DNA from: Amycolatopsis mongoliensis | Lineage (GTDB): Bacteria > Actinomycetota > Actinomycetes > Mycobacteriales > Pseudonocardiaceae | Assembly: GCF_030285665.1 (NCBI RefSeq) | Contig: NZ_CP127295.1 | Coordinates: forward strand, 9,920,001-9,984,000 | DNA length: 64,000 nucleotides | Direction: 5' to 3' | In this document: positions 42,452 to 51,062 of the stretch, one piece after another | How the letters are laid out: the number at the start of each line of letters is the position of its first letter | Numbering within the stretch: position 1 is the stretch's first letter | Program-made: the position numbers and the translations under genes | The notes under the pieces: generated by a model | Seen by the model: the letters and a program-made list of their open reading frames with translations, nothing else | Databases searched by the model: none | What the model was told of the DNA's origin: nothing

Positions 42452-43399
42452 ATGGCCCCACGGTTCGACCTCGTGACGATGGGCCGGGTCGGGGTGGACA
42501 TCTACCCTCTGCAGACCGGCGTCGGGCTCGAGGACGTCACCTCGTTCGGCAAGTACCTCGGCGGCAGCGCGACGAACGTGGCCGTCGCGGCGGCCCGGTA
42601 CGGCCGGCGCAGCGCGGTCGTCACCAAGACCGGAGCCGACCCGTTCGGGCGGTTCATCCACCGTGCGCTCACCGGTTACGGCGTAGACGACCGCTACGTC
42701 GGCACGTCGGAACACCTGCCGACGCCGGTGACGTTCTGCGAGATCTTCCCGCCGGACGACTTCCCGCTCTACTTCTACCGCTTCCCGAAGGCACCCGACC
42801 TGGACCTCGCCCCCGAAGACCTGGACTTCGACGCGATCCGCGCGGCGGAGATCTTCTGGGTCACCGTCACCGGCCTCTCCCAGGAGCCAAGCCGCTCGGC
42901 CACCCTCGCGGCGCTGGAAGCCCGCGGACACACCGGGATCACCGTGCTCGACCTCGACTACCGGCCGATGTTCTGGGACTCCCGCGAACAGGCGCGCGCA
43001 TGGGTGGGCAAGGCGCTCGACCACGTGACCGTCGCCGTCGGCAACCTCGACGAGTGCGACACCGCGGTGGCCACCCGCGAGCCCCGTGGGGCCGCGAAAG
43101 CCCTGCGGGACAGGGGAGTTTCGCTCGCCGTCGTCAAGCAGGGGCCGAAGGGTGTGCTGGCGGTCGACGACTCCGGTGCGGTCGAGGTGCCCCCTGTCCC
43201 GGTCGAGGTCGTCAACGGCCTCGGCGCCGGCGACGCGTTCGGCGGCGCGCTGTGCCACGGACTACTGGCCGGCTGGGACACGGAACGGATCATGCGGTTC
43301 GCGAACGCCGCCGGGGCCCACGTCGCCGGCGAGCTCGCGTGCTCGGACGCCATGCCGACCGAAGACCAAGTCCTGCGCAGGCTGGGAGAGCAACGGTGA
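42452..43399 (+). CDS. iolC: 5-dehydro-2-deoxygluconokinase
   Basis: 315 residues, PfkB sugar-kinase fold. Signatures: GKYLGGSATNVAVAAARYG (about 34-52) and the C-terminal catalytic motif VNGLGAGDAFGGAL (about 250-263) with the Asp base. It phosphorylates 5-dehydro-2-deoxy-D-gluconate in myo-inositol catabolism. ATG with GGAGG 7 nt upstream. It is the first gene of the iol operon. The next gene overlaps its stop (GTGA). Confidence 0.93.
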   Translation: MAPRFDLVTMGRVGVDIYPLQTGVGLEDVTSFGKYLGGSATNVAVAAARYGRRSAVVTKTGADPFGRFIHRALTGYGVDDRYVGTSEHLPTPVTFCEIFPPDDFPLYFYRFPKAPDLDLAPEDLDFDAIRAAEIFWVTVTGLSQEPSRSATLAALEARGHTGITVLDLDYRPMFWDSREQARAWVGKALDHVTVAVGNLDECDTAVATREPRGAAKALRDRGVSLAVVKQGPKGVLAVDDSGAVEVPPVPVEVVNGLGAGDAFGGALCHGLLAGWDTERIMRFANAAGAHVAGELACSDAMPTEDQVLRRLGEQR

Positions 43400-44265
43400 C
43401 CGACATGCTGCGGCGTCTCGTCGCGAAACGGGTGCACGACCCGGAAGCGATCGCCGAGGCGGCCGCGAACCGGGTGCGGGCCAAGTCGCCGTTCAACGAC
43501 AAGGGCCGGACGATGATCATCGCCGCCGACCACCCCGCCCGTGGCGCCAACGCGGTCGGTGGCAACCCCTCGGCGATGGCCGACCGGGGCCGGTTGCTGG
43601 AGCGGCTGTGCCTCGCGCTGGAGCGGCCGGGGGTCACCGGGGTGCTGGCGACCGCGGACGTGATCGACGACCTGCTGCTGCTCGGCGTGCTGGACGGCAA
43701 GACCGTGCTCGGATCCATGAACCGGACCGGGCTGGCTGGGTCGAGCTTCGAGATCGACGATCGCTTCGCCTGCTACGACGCCGAAGCGATCGAACGGATG
43801 CGGTTCGACGGCGGCAAGACGCTCACCCGGATCTGCCTCGGCGACCCGGCCACGCCGAGCGTCCTGGAGAACACCGCGAAGGCGGTCAACGAGCTGGCCG
43901 ACCGCAAGCTGATCGCGATGGTCGAGCCGTTCCTGTCGGTCTGGGCCGACGGCCGGATCAAGAACGACCTCTCCCCCGACGCCGTCATCAAGTCGATCAC
44001 GATCGCCGCCGGGCTCGGCCGGTCGTCGGCCTACACCTGGCTCAAGCTCCCCGTGGTGGACGACATGGAGCGCGTGCTCGCCTCCTCGACCCTGCCGGCC
44101 GTCCTGCTCGGCGGCGAGGTCAAGGACCCGGACGCGGCCTTCGCCGCTTGGCAGCGGGCGCTCACCCAGCCGACGGTGCAGGGCCTGGTCGTCGGGCGTT
44201 CGCTGCTGTACCCGCACGACGGGGACGTCGCCAAGGCCGTCGACACCGCGGTGGGGCTGCTGTGA
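43396..44265 (+). CDS. Cgl0159-family (beta/alpha)8 aldolase-like protein of the iol cluster
   Basis: 289 residues. It matches the Cgl0159 family found in Corynebacterium and other actinobacterial iol clusters, with the class I aldolase/DeoC-type barrel motifs GRTMIIAADHPARGANAVGG, LLLLGVLDGKTVLGSMNR and YTWLKLPVVDDMERVL. The Lys of YTWLKLP is a plausible Schiff-base residue (inference). In this context it probably replaces IolJ and cleaves 5-dehydro-2-deoxygluconate 6-phosphate to dihydroxyacetone phosphate and malonate semialdehyde. GTG overlaps the iolC stop; its own stop overlaps the iolB GTG. Confidence 0.85.
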   Translation: MTDMLRRLVAKRVHDPEAIAEAAANRVRAKSPFNDKGRTMIIAADHPARGANAVGGNPSAMADRGRLLERLCLALERPGVTGVLATADVIDDLLLLGVLDGKTVLGSMNRTGLAGSSFEIDDRFACYDAEAIERMRFDGGKTLTRICLGDPATPSVLENTAKAVNELADRKLIAMVEPFLSVWADGRIKNDLSPDAVIKSITIAAGLGRSSAYTWLKLPVVDDMERVLASSTLPAVLLGGEVKDPDAAFAAWQRALTQPTVQGLVVGRSLLYPHDGDVAKAVDTAVGLL

Positions 44266-45039
44266 AACTCCACCGTGAGGCGGGCAGCACCGCCGAAGGA
44301 CCGTTCGACCTGGTCGTCACGCCGGAGTCCGCGGGCTGGGGCTGCTCCGGCCTGCGCGTCCTCGAGCTGGACGGCACGCAGACCGTCACGACCGGCGACG
44401 CCGAAACGCTCGTGCTGCCGCTGTCGGGCGGCTGCACCGTAGCGGTCGACGGCGAGACGTTCGAGCTCGCCGGGCGCACCGGCGTGTTCGACGCCGTCAC
44501 GGATTTCGCCTACCTGCCCAGGGATGCCGAAGCGACGATCACCGGTGCCGGGCGGTTCGCGCTGCCGTCGGCCAAGACGGCGAAGCGCCTGCCCGCGCGG
44601 TACGGACCGGCGAAGGACGTTCCCGTCGAGCTGCGCGGCGCGGGGCACCTGCAGTCGGCAGGTGAACAACTACTGCCTGCCGCACACGTTCGACGCCGAC
44701 CAGCTGCTGGTCTGCAAAGTGCTGACGCCGGGCGGGAACTGGTCGTCCTACCCGCCGCACAAGCACGACGAGGCCCGCGAAGGCGAGAGCGAACTCGAAG
44801 AGATCTACTACTTCGAGGTCGCGCGCGGCGGCATGGGTTACCAGCGGGTCTACGGCACCGACGAGCAGCCGATCGACGTGCTCGCCGAGGTGCGCTCGAG
44901 GGACGTCGTGCTGATCCCGCACGGCCCCGGCCCGGAGCGGGCCTGGCTGATCTGCGACGACCCCGCGCACGGCTGGGTGCGCCAGACCTGGGCGTCCCAG
45001 GACGTCGACCCCCGCCTGCCGTTCGGAGAACGGAAATGA
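44262..45039 (+). pseudogene. iolB: iolB, 5-deoxy-glucuronate isomerase, interrupted by a +1 frameshift
   Basis: From GTG 44262 the frame encodes a normal IolB N-terminus (LVVTPESAGWGCSGLRVLEL) up to VELRGAG. It is lost at the G-run 44642-44645; the rest (CSRQVNNYCLPHTF; WSSYPPHKHDEA; the metal-binding His/Glu cupin residues EIYYFEVARG) lies in another frame. Removing one G gives a full 258-residue protein. All IolB signature residues survive. As written the product is broken. The lesion is in a homopolymer, so a base-calling error is likely. Confidence 0.9.
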
Positions 45040-46904
45040 GACTGACCACCGCGCAGGCCCTGGTGCGGTTCCTCGCGAACCAGTACTCGGAGCGGGACGG
45101 CGTCGAGCAACGGCTGATCCCCGGCGTGTGGGGGATCTTCGGGCACGGCAACGTCGCCGGGATCGGGCAGGCGCTGCTGCAGGCCGCCCGAACCGGCGAA
45201 GCGGATCTGCCGTACTACCTGGCGCGCAACGAACAGGGCCAGGTGCACGCGGCCACGGCGTTCGCGAAGATGCGCAATCGCCTGCAGGCCTTCGCCTGCA
45301 CCGCCTCGACCGGCCGCGGCTCGACGAACATGATCACCGGCGCCGCGCTGGCGACCACGAACCGGCTGCTCGTGCTGCTGCTGCCGAGCGACATGTTCGC
45401 GACCCGCTCGCCGGACCCGGTGCTCCAGCAGCTCGAAGACACCCGCGGCGGCGACGTCACGGTCAACGACGCGTTCCGCCCGGTCTCGAAGTACTTCGAC
45501 CGCGTCACCCGGCCCGAGCAGCTGATCCCGGCCGCCCTCGCCGCGATGCGCGTGCTCACCGACCCGGTCGAGACCGGCGCGGTGACCCTGTGCCTGCCGC
45601 AGGACGTCCAGGCCGAGGCCCACGACTGGCCGGAGGAGTTCTTCCGGCGCCGCGTCTGGCACGTCGGCCGTCCCGTGCCCGAGCCCGACGCGCTGGCGCG
45701 GGCGGTCGACGCGCTGCGGTCCGCGAAGGCGCCGCTGATCGTCGCCGGCGGCGGGGTCGTCTACTCCGAGGCCGAACAGGAGCTGCGGGCCTTCGCCGAG
45801 GCGACCGGGATCCCGGTCGCCGACACCCACGCCGGCAAGGGCGCGGTGCCGTGGGACCACCCGTGCGCGGTGGGCGGCCTCGGTTCCACCGGCACGTCGG
45901 CGGCCAACGCCCTGGCCGCCGAAGCGGACGTCGTCCTCGGCATCGGGACCCGCTACAGCGACTTCACCACGGCCTCGCACACCGTCTTCGGCAACCCGGC
46001 GGTGCGGTTCGTGAACCTCAACGTCGCGCGCCTCGACGCCGCGAAGCACTCCGCGGACATCGTCCTCGCGGACGCGAAACGCGGCATCGAAGCCCTGCAC
46101 GGCACGCTGGCCGGCTGGCAGGTCGACGAGGCCTACCGTGCGCGGACCCGCGTGCTGGCCGACGACTGGAACCGCAAGGCCGACGCCTGCTTCAGCCTCG
46201 GCCACGGCCCGCTGCCCGCCCAGAGCGAGATCCTCGGCGCGCTGAACCGGGCGCTCGGCGACCGGGACGTCGTGATCAACGCGGCCGGGTCGATGCCCGG
46301 GGACCTGCAGATGCTGTGGCGGGCCCGGGATCCGAAGGCTTACCACGTCGAGTACGCCTACTCGTGCATGGGCTACGAGGTCGCCGCCGGGGTGGGCGCG
46401 AAGATGGCCGCACCGGACCGCGAGGTCGTCGTGCTCGTCGGCGACGGCTCGTATCTCGTGATGGCCCAGGAAATCGTCACCATGGTCCCCGAAGGCCTCA
46501 AGGTGATCATAGTGCTCGTGCAGAACCACGGGTTCACCTCGATCGGCGCGTTGTCGGAATCACTGGGCTCGCAACGCTTCGGCACGTCGTACCGGTACCG
46601 CAGCGACGACTCGGGCCTGCTCGAGGGCGGCGTCCTGCCGGTCGACCTCGCGGCGAACGCGGCCAGCCTCGGCGCGACCGTCCTGCGCGCGTCCACAGTG
46701 GACGAGTTCACGGACGCGATCGCACGGGCCAAGGCGAACCCCACGACGACCGTCGTGCACGTCGAGACCGACCTGCACGGCCCCAACCCGCCGGGATCCG
46801 CGTGGTGGGACGTGCCGGTCAGCGAGGTCTCCGAACTCGAATCCACGCGGAAGGCCCACGAGACCTACGCCGCGACCAAGCAGGCCCAGCGCCACTACCT
46901 GTAG
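45036..46904 (+). CDS. iolD: 3D-(3,5/4)-trihydroxycyclohexane-1,2-dione acylhydrolase
   Basis: 622 residues, thiamin-diphosphate enzyme. The family-specific segments include IPGVWGIFGHGNVAGIGQAL near the N-terminus and the ThDP-binding motif VGDGSYLVMAQEIVTMVPEG (GDGS ... about 26 residues ... N in VQNHGFTSIG). It opens the ring of the diketo intermediate of myo-inositol breakdown. The ATG overlaps the iolB stop. iolA/mmsA follows after 7 bp. Confidence 0.95.
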   Translation: MRLTTAQALVRFLANQYSERDGVEQRLIPGVWGIFGHGNVAGIGQALLQAARTGEADLPYYLARNEQGQVHAATAFAKMRNRLQAFACTASTGRGSTNMITGAALATTNRLLVLLLPSDMFATRSPDPVLQQLEDTRGGDVTVNDAFRPVSKYFDRVTRPEQLIPAALAAMRVLTDPVETGAVTLCLPQDVQAEAHDWPEEFFRRRVWHVGRPVPEPDALARAVDALRSAKAPLIVAGGGVVYSEAEQELRAFAEATGIPVADTHAGKGAVPWDHPCAVGGLGSTGTSAANALAAEADVVLGIGTRYSDFTTASHTVFGNPAVRFVNLNVARLDAAKHSADIVLADAKRGIEALHGTLAGWQVDEAYRARTRVLADDWNRKADACFSLGHGPLPAQSEILGALNRALGDRDVVINAAGSMPGDLQMLWRARDPKAYHVEYAYSCMGYEVAAGVGAKMAAPDREVVVLVGDGSYLVMAQEIVTMVPEGLKVIIVLVQNHGFTSIGALSESLGSQRFGTSYRYRSDDSGLLEGGVLPVDLAANAASLGATVLRASTVDEFTDAIARAKANPTTTVVHVETDLHGPNPPGSAWWDVPVSEVSELESTRKAHETYAATKQAQRHYL

Positions 46905-46911
46905 GAGCACC

Positions 46912-48405
46912 GTGAACACCATCGAACACTGGATCAACGGCACCGCCACGTCCGCGGGCTCGACCCGCACCGCGCCGGTCTTCGACCCCGCCACCGGGAA
47001 ACAGCAGGCCTCGGTCCTGCTGGCCGAGGCATCCGATGTGGACACCGCGGTCGCGGCCGCGAGCAAGGCCTTCGAGTCGTGGGGCGACTCCTCGCTGTCC
47101 CAGCGGACCCGGGTGATGTTCGCTTTCCGCGAGCTGCTGGTGAAGCACGAGGACGAGCTCGCCCGGATCATCTCCCGCGAACACGGCAAGGTCGTCGACG
47201 ACGCCCGCGGCGAGATCGTGCGCGGCCGCGAAGTCGTCGAATACGCCTGCGGCATCGCCGACGCGCTCAAGGGCAGCTTCTCCGACCAGGTCTCCCGCGA
47301 CGTCGACGTCCACGACTTCCACCAGCCCCTCGGCGTGGTCGCCGGGATCACGCCGTTCAACTTCCCCATCATGGTCCCGCTGTGGATGCACCCGGTCGCC
47401 ATCGCCACCGGCAACACCTTCATCCTCAAGCCGAGCGAGCGCGACCCGTCGGCGTCGAACTTCGTCGCGCAGCTCTACGCCGAGGCCGGGCTGCCCGAGG
47501 GTGTGTTCACCGTCGTGCACGGCGACAAGGTCGCGGTCGACGCGATCCTCGACCACCCGGACATCGCCGCGGTCTCCTTCGTCGGGTCCACCCCGATCGC
47601 CAAGTACGTCCACGAGCGCGCGACCGCCACCGGCAAACGCGTCCAGGCCCTCGGCGGGGCGAAGAACCACGCGGTCGTCCTGCCGGATGCCGACCTGGAG
47701 TACGCCGCGAACCACCTGACCGCCGCCGCGTTCGGGTCGGCCGGGCAACGCTGCATGGCCATCTCCGTCGGTGTGGCCGTCGGGGCGGCCGGAGACAAGC
47801 TGGTCGGGATCCTCGAACGCAAGGCTCGCGAGGTCAAGGTCGGCCCCGGCGGCGACCCGGCCAGCGACATGGGGCCGGTCGTCACCGAGGCCGCCCGCGA
47901 GCGCGTGGTGAACGCCGTCGCGCAGGGCGCGGAGCAGGGCGCCACGGTGGTGGTCGACGGCCGCGGACTGACGGTCGACGGCCACGAGGAAGGCTTCTTC
48001 GTCGGGCCGTCCCTGCTCGACCACGTCACCACGGACATGACTGCCTACCGGGAAGAGATCTTCGGGCCGGTACTGGCGGTGGTCCGCGCGGAGACGGTGG
48101 ACGAGGCGATCGCGATCATCAACGCCAACCCCTACGGCAACGGCACCGCGATCTTCACCGGCAGCGGCGAGGCGGCGCGGAAGTTCCAGCGCGAGGTGAA
48201 GGTCGGCATGATCGGGGTCAACGTGCCGATCCCGGTCCCGATGGCCTACTACTCCTTCGGCGGCTGGAAGGACTCGCTGATCGGCGACAGTCCCATCCAC
48301 GGGCCCGCCGGCGTCCGCTTCTACACCCGAGCCAAGGTGGTCACGACGCGCTGGCCGCACACGAGCACCTCGGCCGCGGCGTTCACCTTCCCCACCTCCA
48401 GCTGA
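46912..48405 (+). CDS. mmsA: CoA-acylating methylmalonate/malonate-semialdehyde dehydrogenase
   Basis: 497 residues, aldehyde-dehydrogenase fold. Family motifs: GVVAGITPFNFPIMVPLWMH, FVGSTPIAKYVHERA, ALGGAKNHAVVLPDAD, and catalytic Cys281 in FGSAGQRCMAISV. Unlike most ALDHs this group releases acyl-CoA and uses NAD and CoA. It performs the last iol step (IolA), converting malonate semialdehyde to acetyl-CoA, and can serve in valine catabolism. GTG with AGGAG 5 nt upstream. A terminator follows. IolG and IolE genes are not in this cluster. Confidence 0.94.
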   Translation: MNTIEHWINGTATSAGSTRTAPVFDPATGKQQASVLLAEASDVDTAVAAASKAFESWGDSSLSQRTRVMFAFRELLVKHEDELARIISREHGKVVDDARGEIVRGREVVEYACGIADALKGSFSDQVSRDVDVHDFHQPLGVVAGITPFNFPIMVPLWMHPVAIATGNTFILKPSERDPSASNFVAQLYAEAGLPEGVFTVVHGDKVAVDAILDHPDIAAVSFVGSTPIAKYVHERATATGKRVQALGGAKNHAVVLPDADLEYAANHLTAAAFGSAGQRCMAISVGVAVGAAGDKLVGILERKAREVKVGPGGDPASDMGPVVTEAARERVVNAVAQGAEQGATVVVDGRGLTVDGHEEGFFVGPSLLDHVTTDMTAYREEIFGPVLAVVRAETVDEAIAIINANPYGNGTAIFTGSGEAARKFQREVKVGMIGVNVPIPVPMAYYSFGGWKDSLIGDSPIHGPAGVRFYTRAKVVTTRWPHTSTSAAAFTFPTSS

Positions 48406-48414
48406 ACCGGCGGC

Positions 48415-48445
48415 GCGCGGAGCGTTCGAAGCGGACGCTCCGCGC
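48415..48445 (+). terminator. iol operon terminator hairpin
   Basis: GCGCGGAGCGT pairs perfectly with ACGCTCCGCGC over 11 bp with a 9-nt loop, 10 nt after the mmsA stop. Confidence 0.75.
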
Positions 48446-48544
48446 ACGGCGGCTCGTCCCCCGGCGGACGCCCGGCGCGGTAACCGGAACACCCATCTCC
48501 GGTTTCCGGTACGGTGGGTGGCGGCACCGACGAAGGAGGCCGCC

Positions 48545-48904
48545 GTGGGGTATCGAGGCCCGCTCCCGAAGAACGCCGTCGACCGCTTCAACACGTGCGT
48601 CGGCACGCTGCGGACGTCACCGCGCTGGGGACCGCTGGTCCGCCGTCACCTCACCCAGGTCACCTACACGGGCCGGCGGTCGGGCCGCACGTTCAGCACC
48701 CCCGTCGGCTACCGGCGGGCGGGTGACGTCGTCACCATCGGCGTCCGGCTGCCCGACGCGAAGTCGTGGTGGCGCAACTTCACCGGCGACGGCGGCCCGC
48801 TCACCCTCGAGCTCGACGACGCCGCCCACACCGGCCACGCGGTGGCGCGCCGCGACGAGAAGGGCCGCGTCACGGTGACCGTCCGGCTCGACGACCACGC
48901 CTAG
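48545..48904 (+). CDS. Small deazaflavin-type nitroreductase-family protein
   Basis: 119 residues. The core VTYTGRRSGRTFSTPVGYRR then VVTIGVRLPDAKSWWRNF is typical of the DUF385/deazaflavin-dependent nitroreductase family (split beta-barrel), which binds F420 or acts as a structural homologue. GTG at 48545 follows GGAGG by 5 nt. It is convergent with the TetR gene; the two stops share the tetramer CTAG. Confidence 0.8.
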   Translation: MGYRGPLPKNAVDRFNTCVGTLRTSPRWGPLVRRHLTQVTYTGRRSGRTFSTPVGYRRAGDVVTIGVRLPDAKSWWRNFTGDGGPLTLELDDAAHTGHAVARRDEKGRVTVTVRLDDHA

Positions 48905-49467
48905 CGGGCCATCCCGTGCCAGAGCAGTTCGGCAAGGGCCTCCGCGTCACGGCGCCACTCGCCGTTCGGGTCGAGCAGCAGCAGCCCGGCCAGGCCGCGC
49001 AGCACCACCAGCGGGTCGAGGTCCGGCCGCACGGTCCCGGCTGCCTCGTTGGCCTTCAGCAACGTCGACACCGCGCCGACCATCGCCTCGTACGCGTTCG
49101 CCGGCAGCTCGCCGCGGGAGGCCGTCGCGCGGCGCAGGGCGTCGGCCAGCCCCTTCTTGGTCATCATGTAGTGGGCCAGGTGGTCGGTCACCCACACCCG
49201 GAACGCCTCGTCGGCGGGGTGCCTGTCCAGCAGCACCGGCACGATGTCGACGATCTGCCGGACCTCGCGCTGGTACACCGCCAGGATCAGCGCCTCCGGC
49301 GTCGGGAAGTGCCGGTACACCGTGCCGACGCCGACCTCGGCCTGCTTCGCGATCGCGTTGAACGAGACTTCGCCCGTCCTGGCCAGCGACTCAGCGGCGA
49401 CGACGAGGATGCGCTCGTGGTTGCGCCGGGTGTCCGCGCGCCGGGGGCTGACCGATCCCGTCGTCAT
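48901..49467 (-). CDS. TetR family regulator next to the molybdenum oxidoreductase
   Basis: 188 residues. Helix-turn-helix about 30-62 (VSFNAIAKQAEVGVGTVYRH). The C-terminal part has VLRGLAGLLLLDPNGEW, as in the SBP_bac/TetR_C_33 group. ATG preceded by GGGAGG. It is divergent from the three-subunit oxidoreductase operon, with three inverted repeats in the 193-bp gap, so it likely controls that operon. Confidence 0.9.
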   Translation of the reverse strand: MTTGSVSPRRADTRRNHERILVVAAESLARTGEVSFNAIAKQAEVGVGTVYRHFPTPEALILAVYQREVRQIVDIVPVLLDRHPADEAFRVWVTDHLAHYMMTKKGLADALRRATASRGELPANAYEAMVGAVSTLLKANEAAGTVRPDLDPLVVLRGLAGLLLLDPNGEWRRDAEALAELLWHGMAR

Positions 49468-49531
49468 CGTCCTCCCGCTCCTCGTGCTGTCCCGCCGAAT
49501 CTAACCCAGACCTGGAGCAACTCCAGCATGA

Positions 49532-49568
49532 CCGGTTCGTTGCGAACCGGATTGTAATCCGCTAGCCT
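49532..49568 (+). promoter_or_regulatory. Promoter and operators of the molybdenum oxidoreductase operon
   Basis: TTGCGA (49540-49545), 17 bp, TAGCCT (49563-49568). CCGGTTCG-TTG-CGAACCGG (49532-49550) is a perfect inverted repeat over the -35 box, and GGATT-GT-AATCC (49549-49560) fills the spacer. AGCGGAT-GAGT-ATCCGCT (49582-49599) lies in the leader. Likely TetR sites. Confidence 0.7.
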
Positions 49569-49660
49569 CGCGACCAGGTGAAGCGGATGAGTATCCGCTC
49601 CCCGTTCGCCGCCACCACCACCGTCAGGTACCCACCCGGACGAGCTGCGGAAAGAGACCA

Positions 49661-50113
49661 GTGGACATCTCACTCGAAGTCAACGGCAGTACCGAACACC
49701 TGGAAGTCGATCCCGGTGTGACCCTCCTCGACGCGCTGCGCGAGCGCCTCGGCGTCACCGGCCCGAAGAAGGGTTGCGACCGCGGGCAGTGCGGCGCCTG
49801 CACCGTGCACGTCGGCGGCCGGCCCGTGCTCTCGTGCCTCACCCTGGCCGCCACCGTCAAGCAGCCGGTGACCACCGTCGAAGGACTGTCCACGGAGGAC
49901 CGGCTGCACCCGGTGCAGCAGGCGTTCGTCGACCAGGACGCCCTGCAGTGCGGGTTCTGCACCGCCGGGCAGATCATGTCGGCGGTCGCCGCCGTCGAGC
50001 AGGACGTCGAGGACGTGCGGGAGTTCATGTCCGGCAACCTCTGCCGGTGCGCGGCCTACCCGAACATCGTCAAGGCGGTCGACCAGGCGAGGCGGGCCGA
50101 TGCGTCCCTTTGA
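49661..50113 (+). CDS. Aldehyde oxidoreductase, [2Fe-2S] subunit (PaoA/CoxS type)
   Basis: 150 residues. Two [2Fe-2S] clusters are predicted: plant-ferredoxin type with Cys39, 44, 47 and 59 (KGCDRGQCGACTVHV ... LSC) and the second with Cys97, 100, 128 and 130 (QCGFCTAGQ ... NLCRCAAYPNI). No twin-arginine signal is seen, so the enzyme is cytoplasmic. It relays electrons from the Mo site to FAD. GTG at 49661. The 3' end overlaps the FAD-subunit gene by 14 bp. Confidence 0.93.
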   Translation: MDISLEVNGSTEHLEVDPGVTLLDALRERLGVTGPKKGCDRGQCGACTVHVGGRPVLSCLTLAATVKQPVTTVEGLSTEDRLHPVQQAFVDQDALQCGFCTAGQIMSAVAAVEQDVEDVREFMSGNLCRCAAYPNIVKAVDQARRADASL

Positions 50114-51062
50114 GCTGACCGCCCCCACCACCGTCGACGACGCGCTCGCAACGCCCGGCACCTTCCTGGCCGGCGGGACGACCCTGGTCGACCTCATGAA
50201 GCTGGACGTCCTCACGCCGCAGCACGTCCTGGACATCAACCAGGTCCCGCTGCGCGGCATCGACACGAGCGACGGCCTGCGCTTCGGCGCGCTGGAGCGG
50301 ATGAGCGCCATCGCCGCGCACCCGCAGGTGTACCCGGCGATCTCGCGCGCCCTGCTGCTGAGCGCGTCCCAGCAGATCCGGAACATGGCCAGCATCGGCG
50401 GGAACCTGCTGCAGCGCACGCGCTGCTCGTACTTCCGCGACGTCGCGATGCCGTGCAACAAGCGCGAGCCCGGCAGCGGCTGCTCCGCGCTCGAAGGCGC
50501 CAACCGGATGCACGCGATCCTCGGCACCAGCGACTCCTGTGTGGCGACGCACGCCAGTGACGTCGCCGTCGCCCTCATCGCGCTCGATGCCCGGGTGAAG
50601 CTGGCCGACGCAAACGGCACGCGGGAGGTGGCGCTGCGCGACTTCTACCAGCTGCCCGGCGACACCCCCGCGCTGGAGAACGACCTGCGTCCCGGCGAGC
50701 TGATCACCGAGGTGCTCGTCCCGCGGCTGGACTGGGCGGCCAACTCCACCTACGTCAAGGTGCGCGACCGGCAGTCCTACGAGTTCGCGCTGTGCTCGGC
50801 CGCCGTCGCGCTGGACGTCCGCGACGGCGTCATCGCCGACGCGCGGGTCGCGGCCGGTGGCGTCGGCACGGTCCCGTGGCACCTGCCCGCCGTCGAGGAC
50901 GCCCTGCGCGGTGCCCCGGCGACGCAGGCCTCGTTCGAGGCCGCCGCGGCCGTCGCCGCCGACGGTGCCCGGCCGTTGGCGGACAACGGCTTCAAGGTGC
51001 CGCTGCTCAAGCGGACCCTCGTCCGCGCGCTGCTCGAACTGACCGAGGGGAGCTCCCGATGA
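50100..51062 (+). CDS. Aldehyde oxidoreductase, FAD subunit with [4Fe-4S] motif (PaoB type)
   Basis: 320 residues. FAD-binding motifs LAGGTTLVDLMK and NMASIGGNLLQR. Unlike CoxM proteins it carries Cys109, 119, 128 and 147 (RTRCSYFRD, MPCNKREPGSGC, SDSCVATH), the pattern that binds an extra [4Fe-4S] cluster in E. coli PaoB (YagS). This places the operon with PaoABC-type aldehyde oxidoreductases rather than CO dehydrogenase. ATG at 50100. Confidence 0.93.
   Translation: MRPFELTAPTTVDDALATPGTFLAGGTTLVDLMKLDVLTPQHVLDINQVPLRGIDTSDGLRFGALERMSAIAAHPQVYPAISRALLLSASQQIRNMASIGGNLLQRTRCSYFRDVAMPCNKREPGSGCSALEGANRMHAILGTSDSCVATHASDVAVALIALDARVKLADANGTREVALRDFYQLPGDTPALENDLRPGELITEVLVPRLDWAANSTYVKVRDRQSYEFALCSAAVALDVRDGVIADARVAAGGVGTVPWHLPAVEDALRGAPATQASFEAAAAVAADGARPLADNGFKVPLLKRTLVRALLELTEGSSR

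Noticed and set aside
42452..48405. Reading the iol operon as a nucleoside or deoxyribose pathway because of the PfkB kinase and DeoC-like aldolase
   Set aside because: IolB, IolD and MmsA sequences in the same overlapping array fix the pathway as myo-inositol catabolism.
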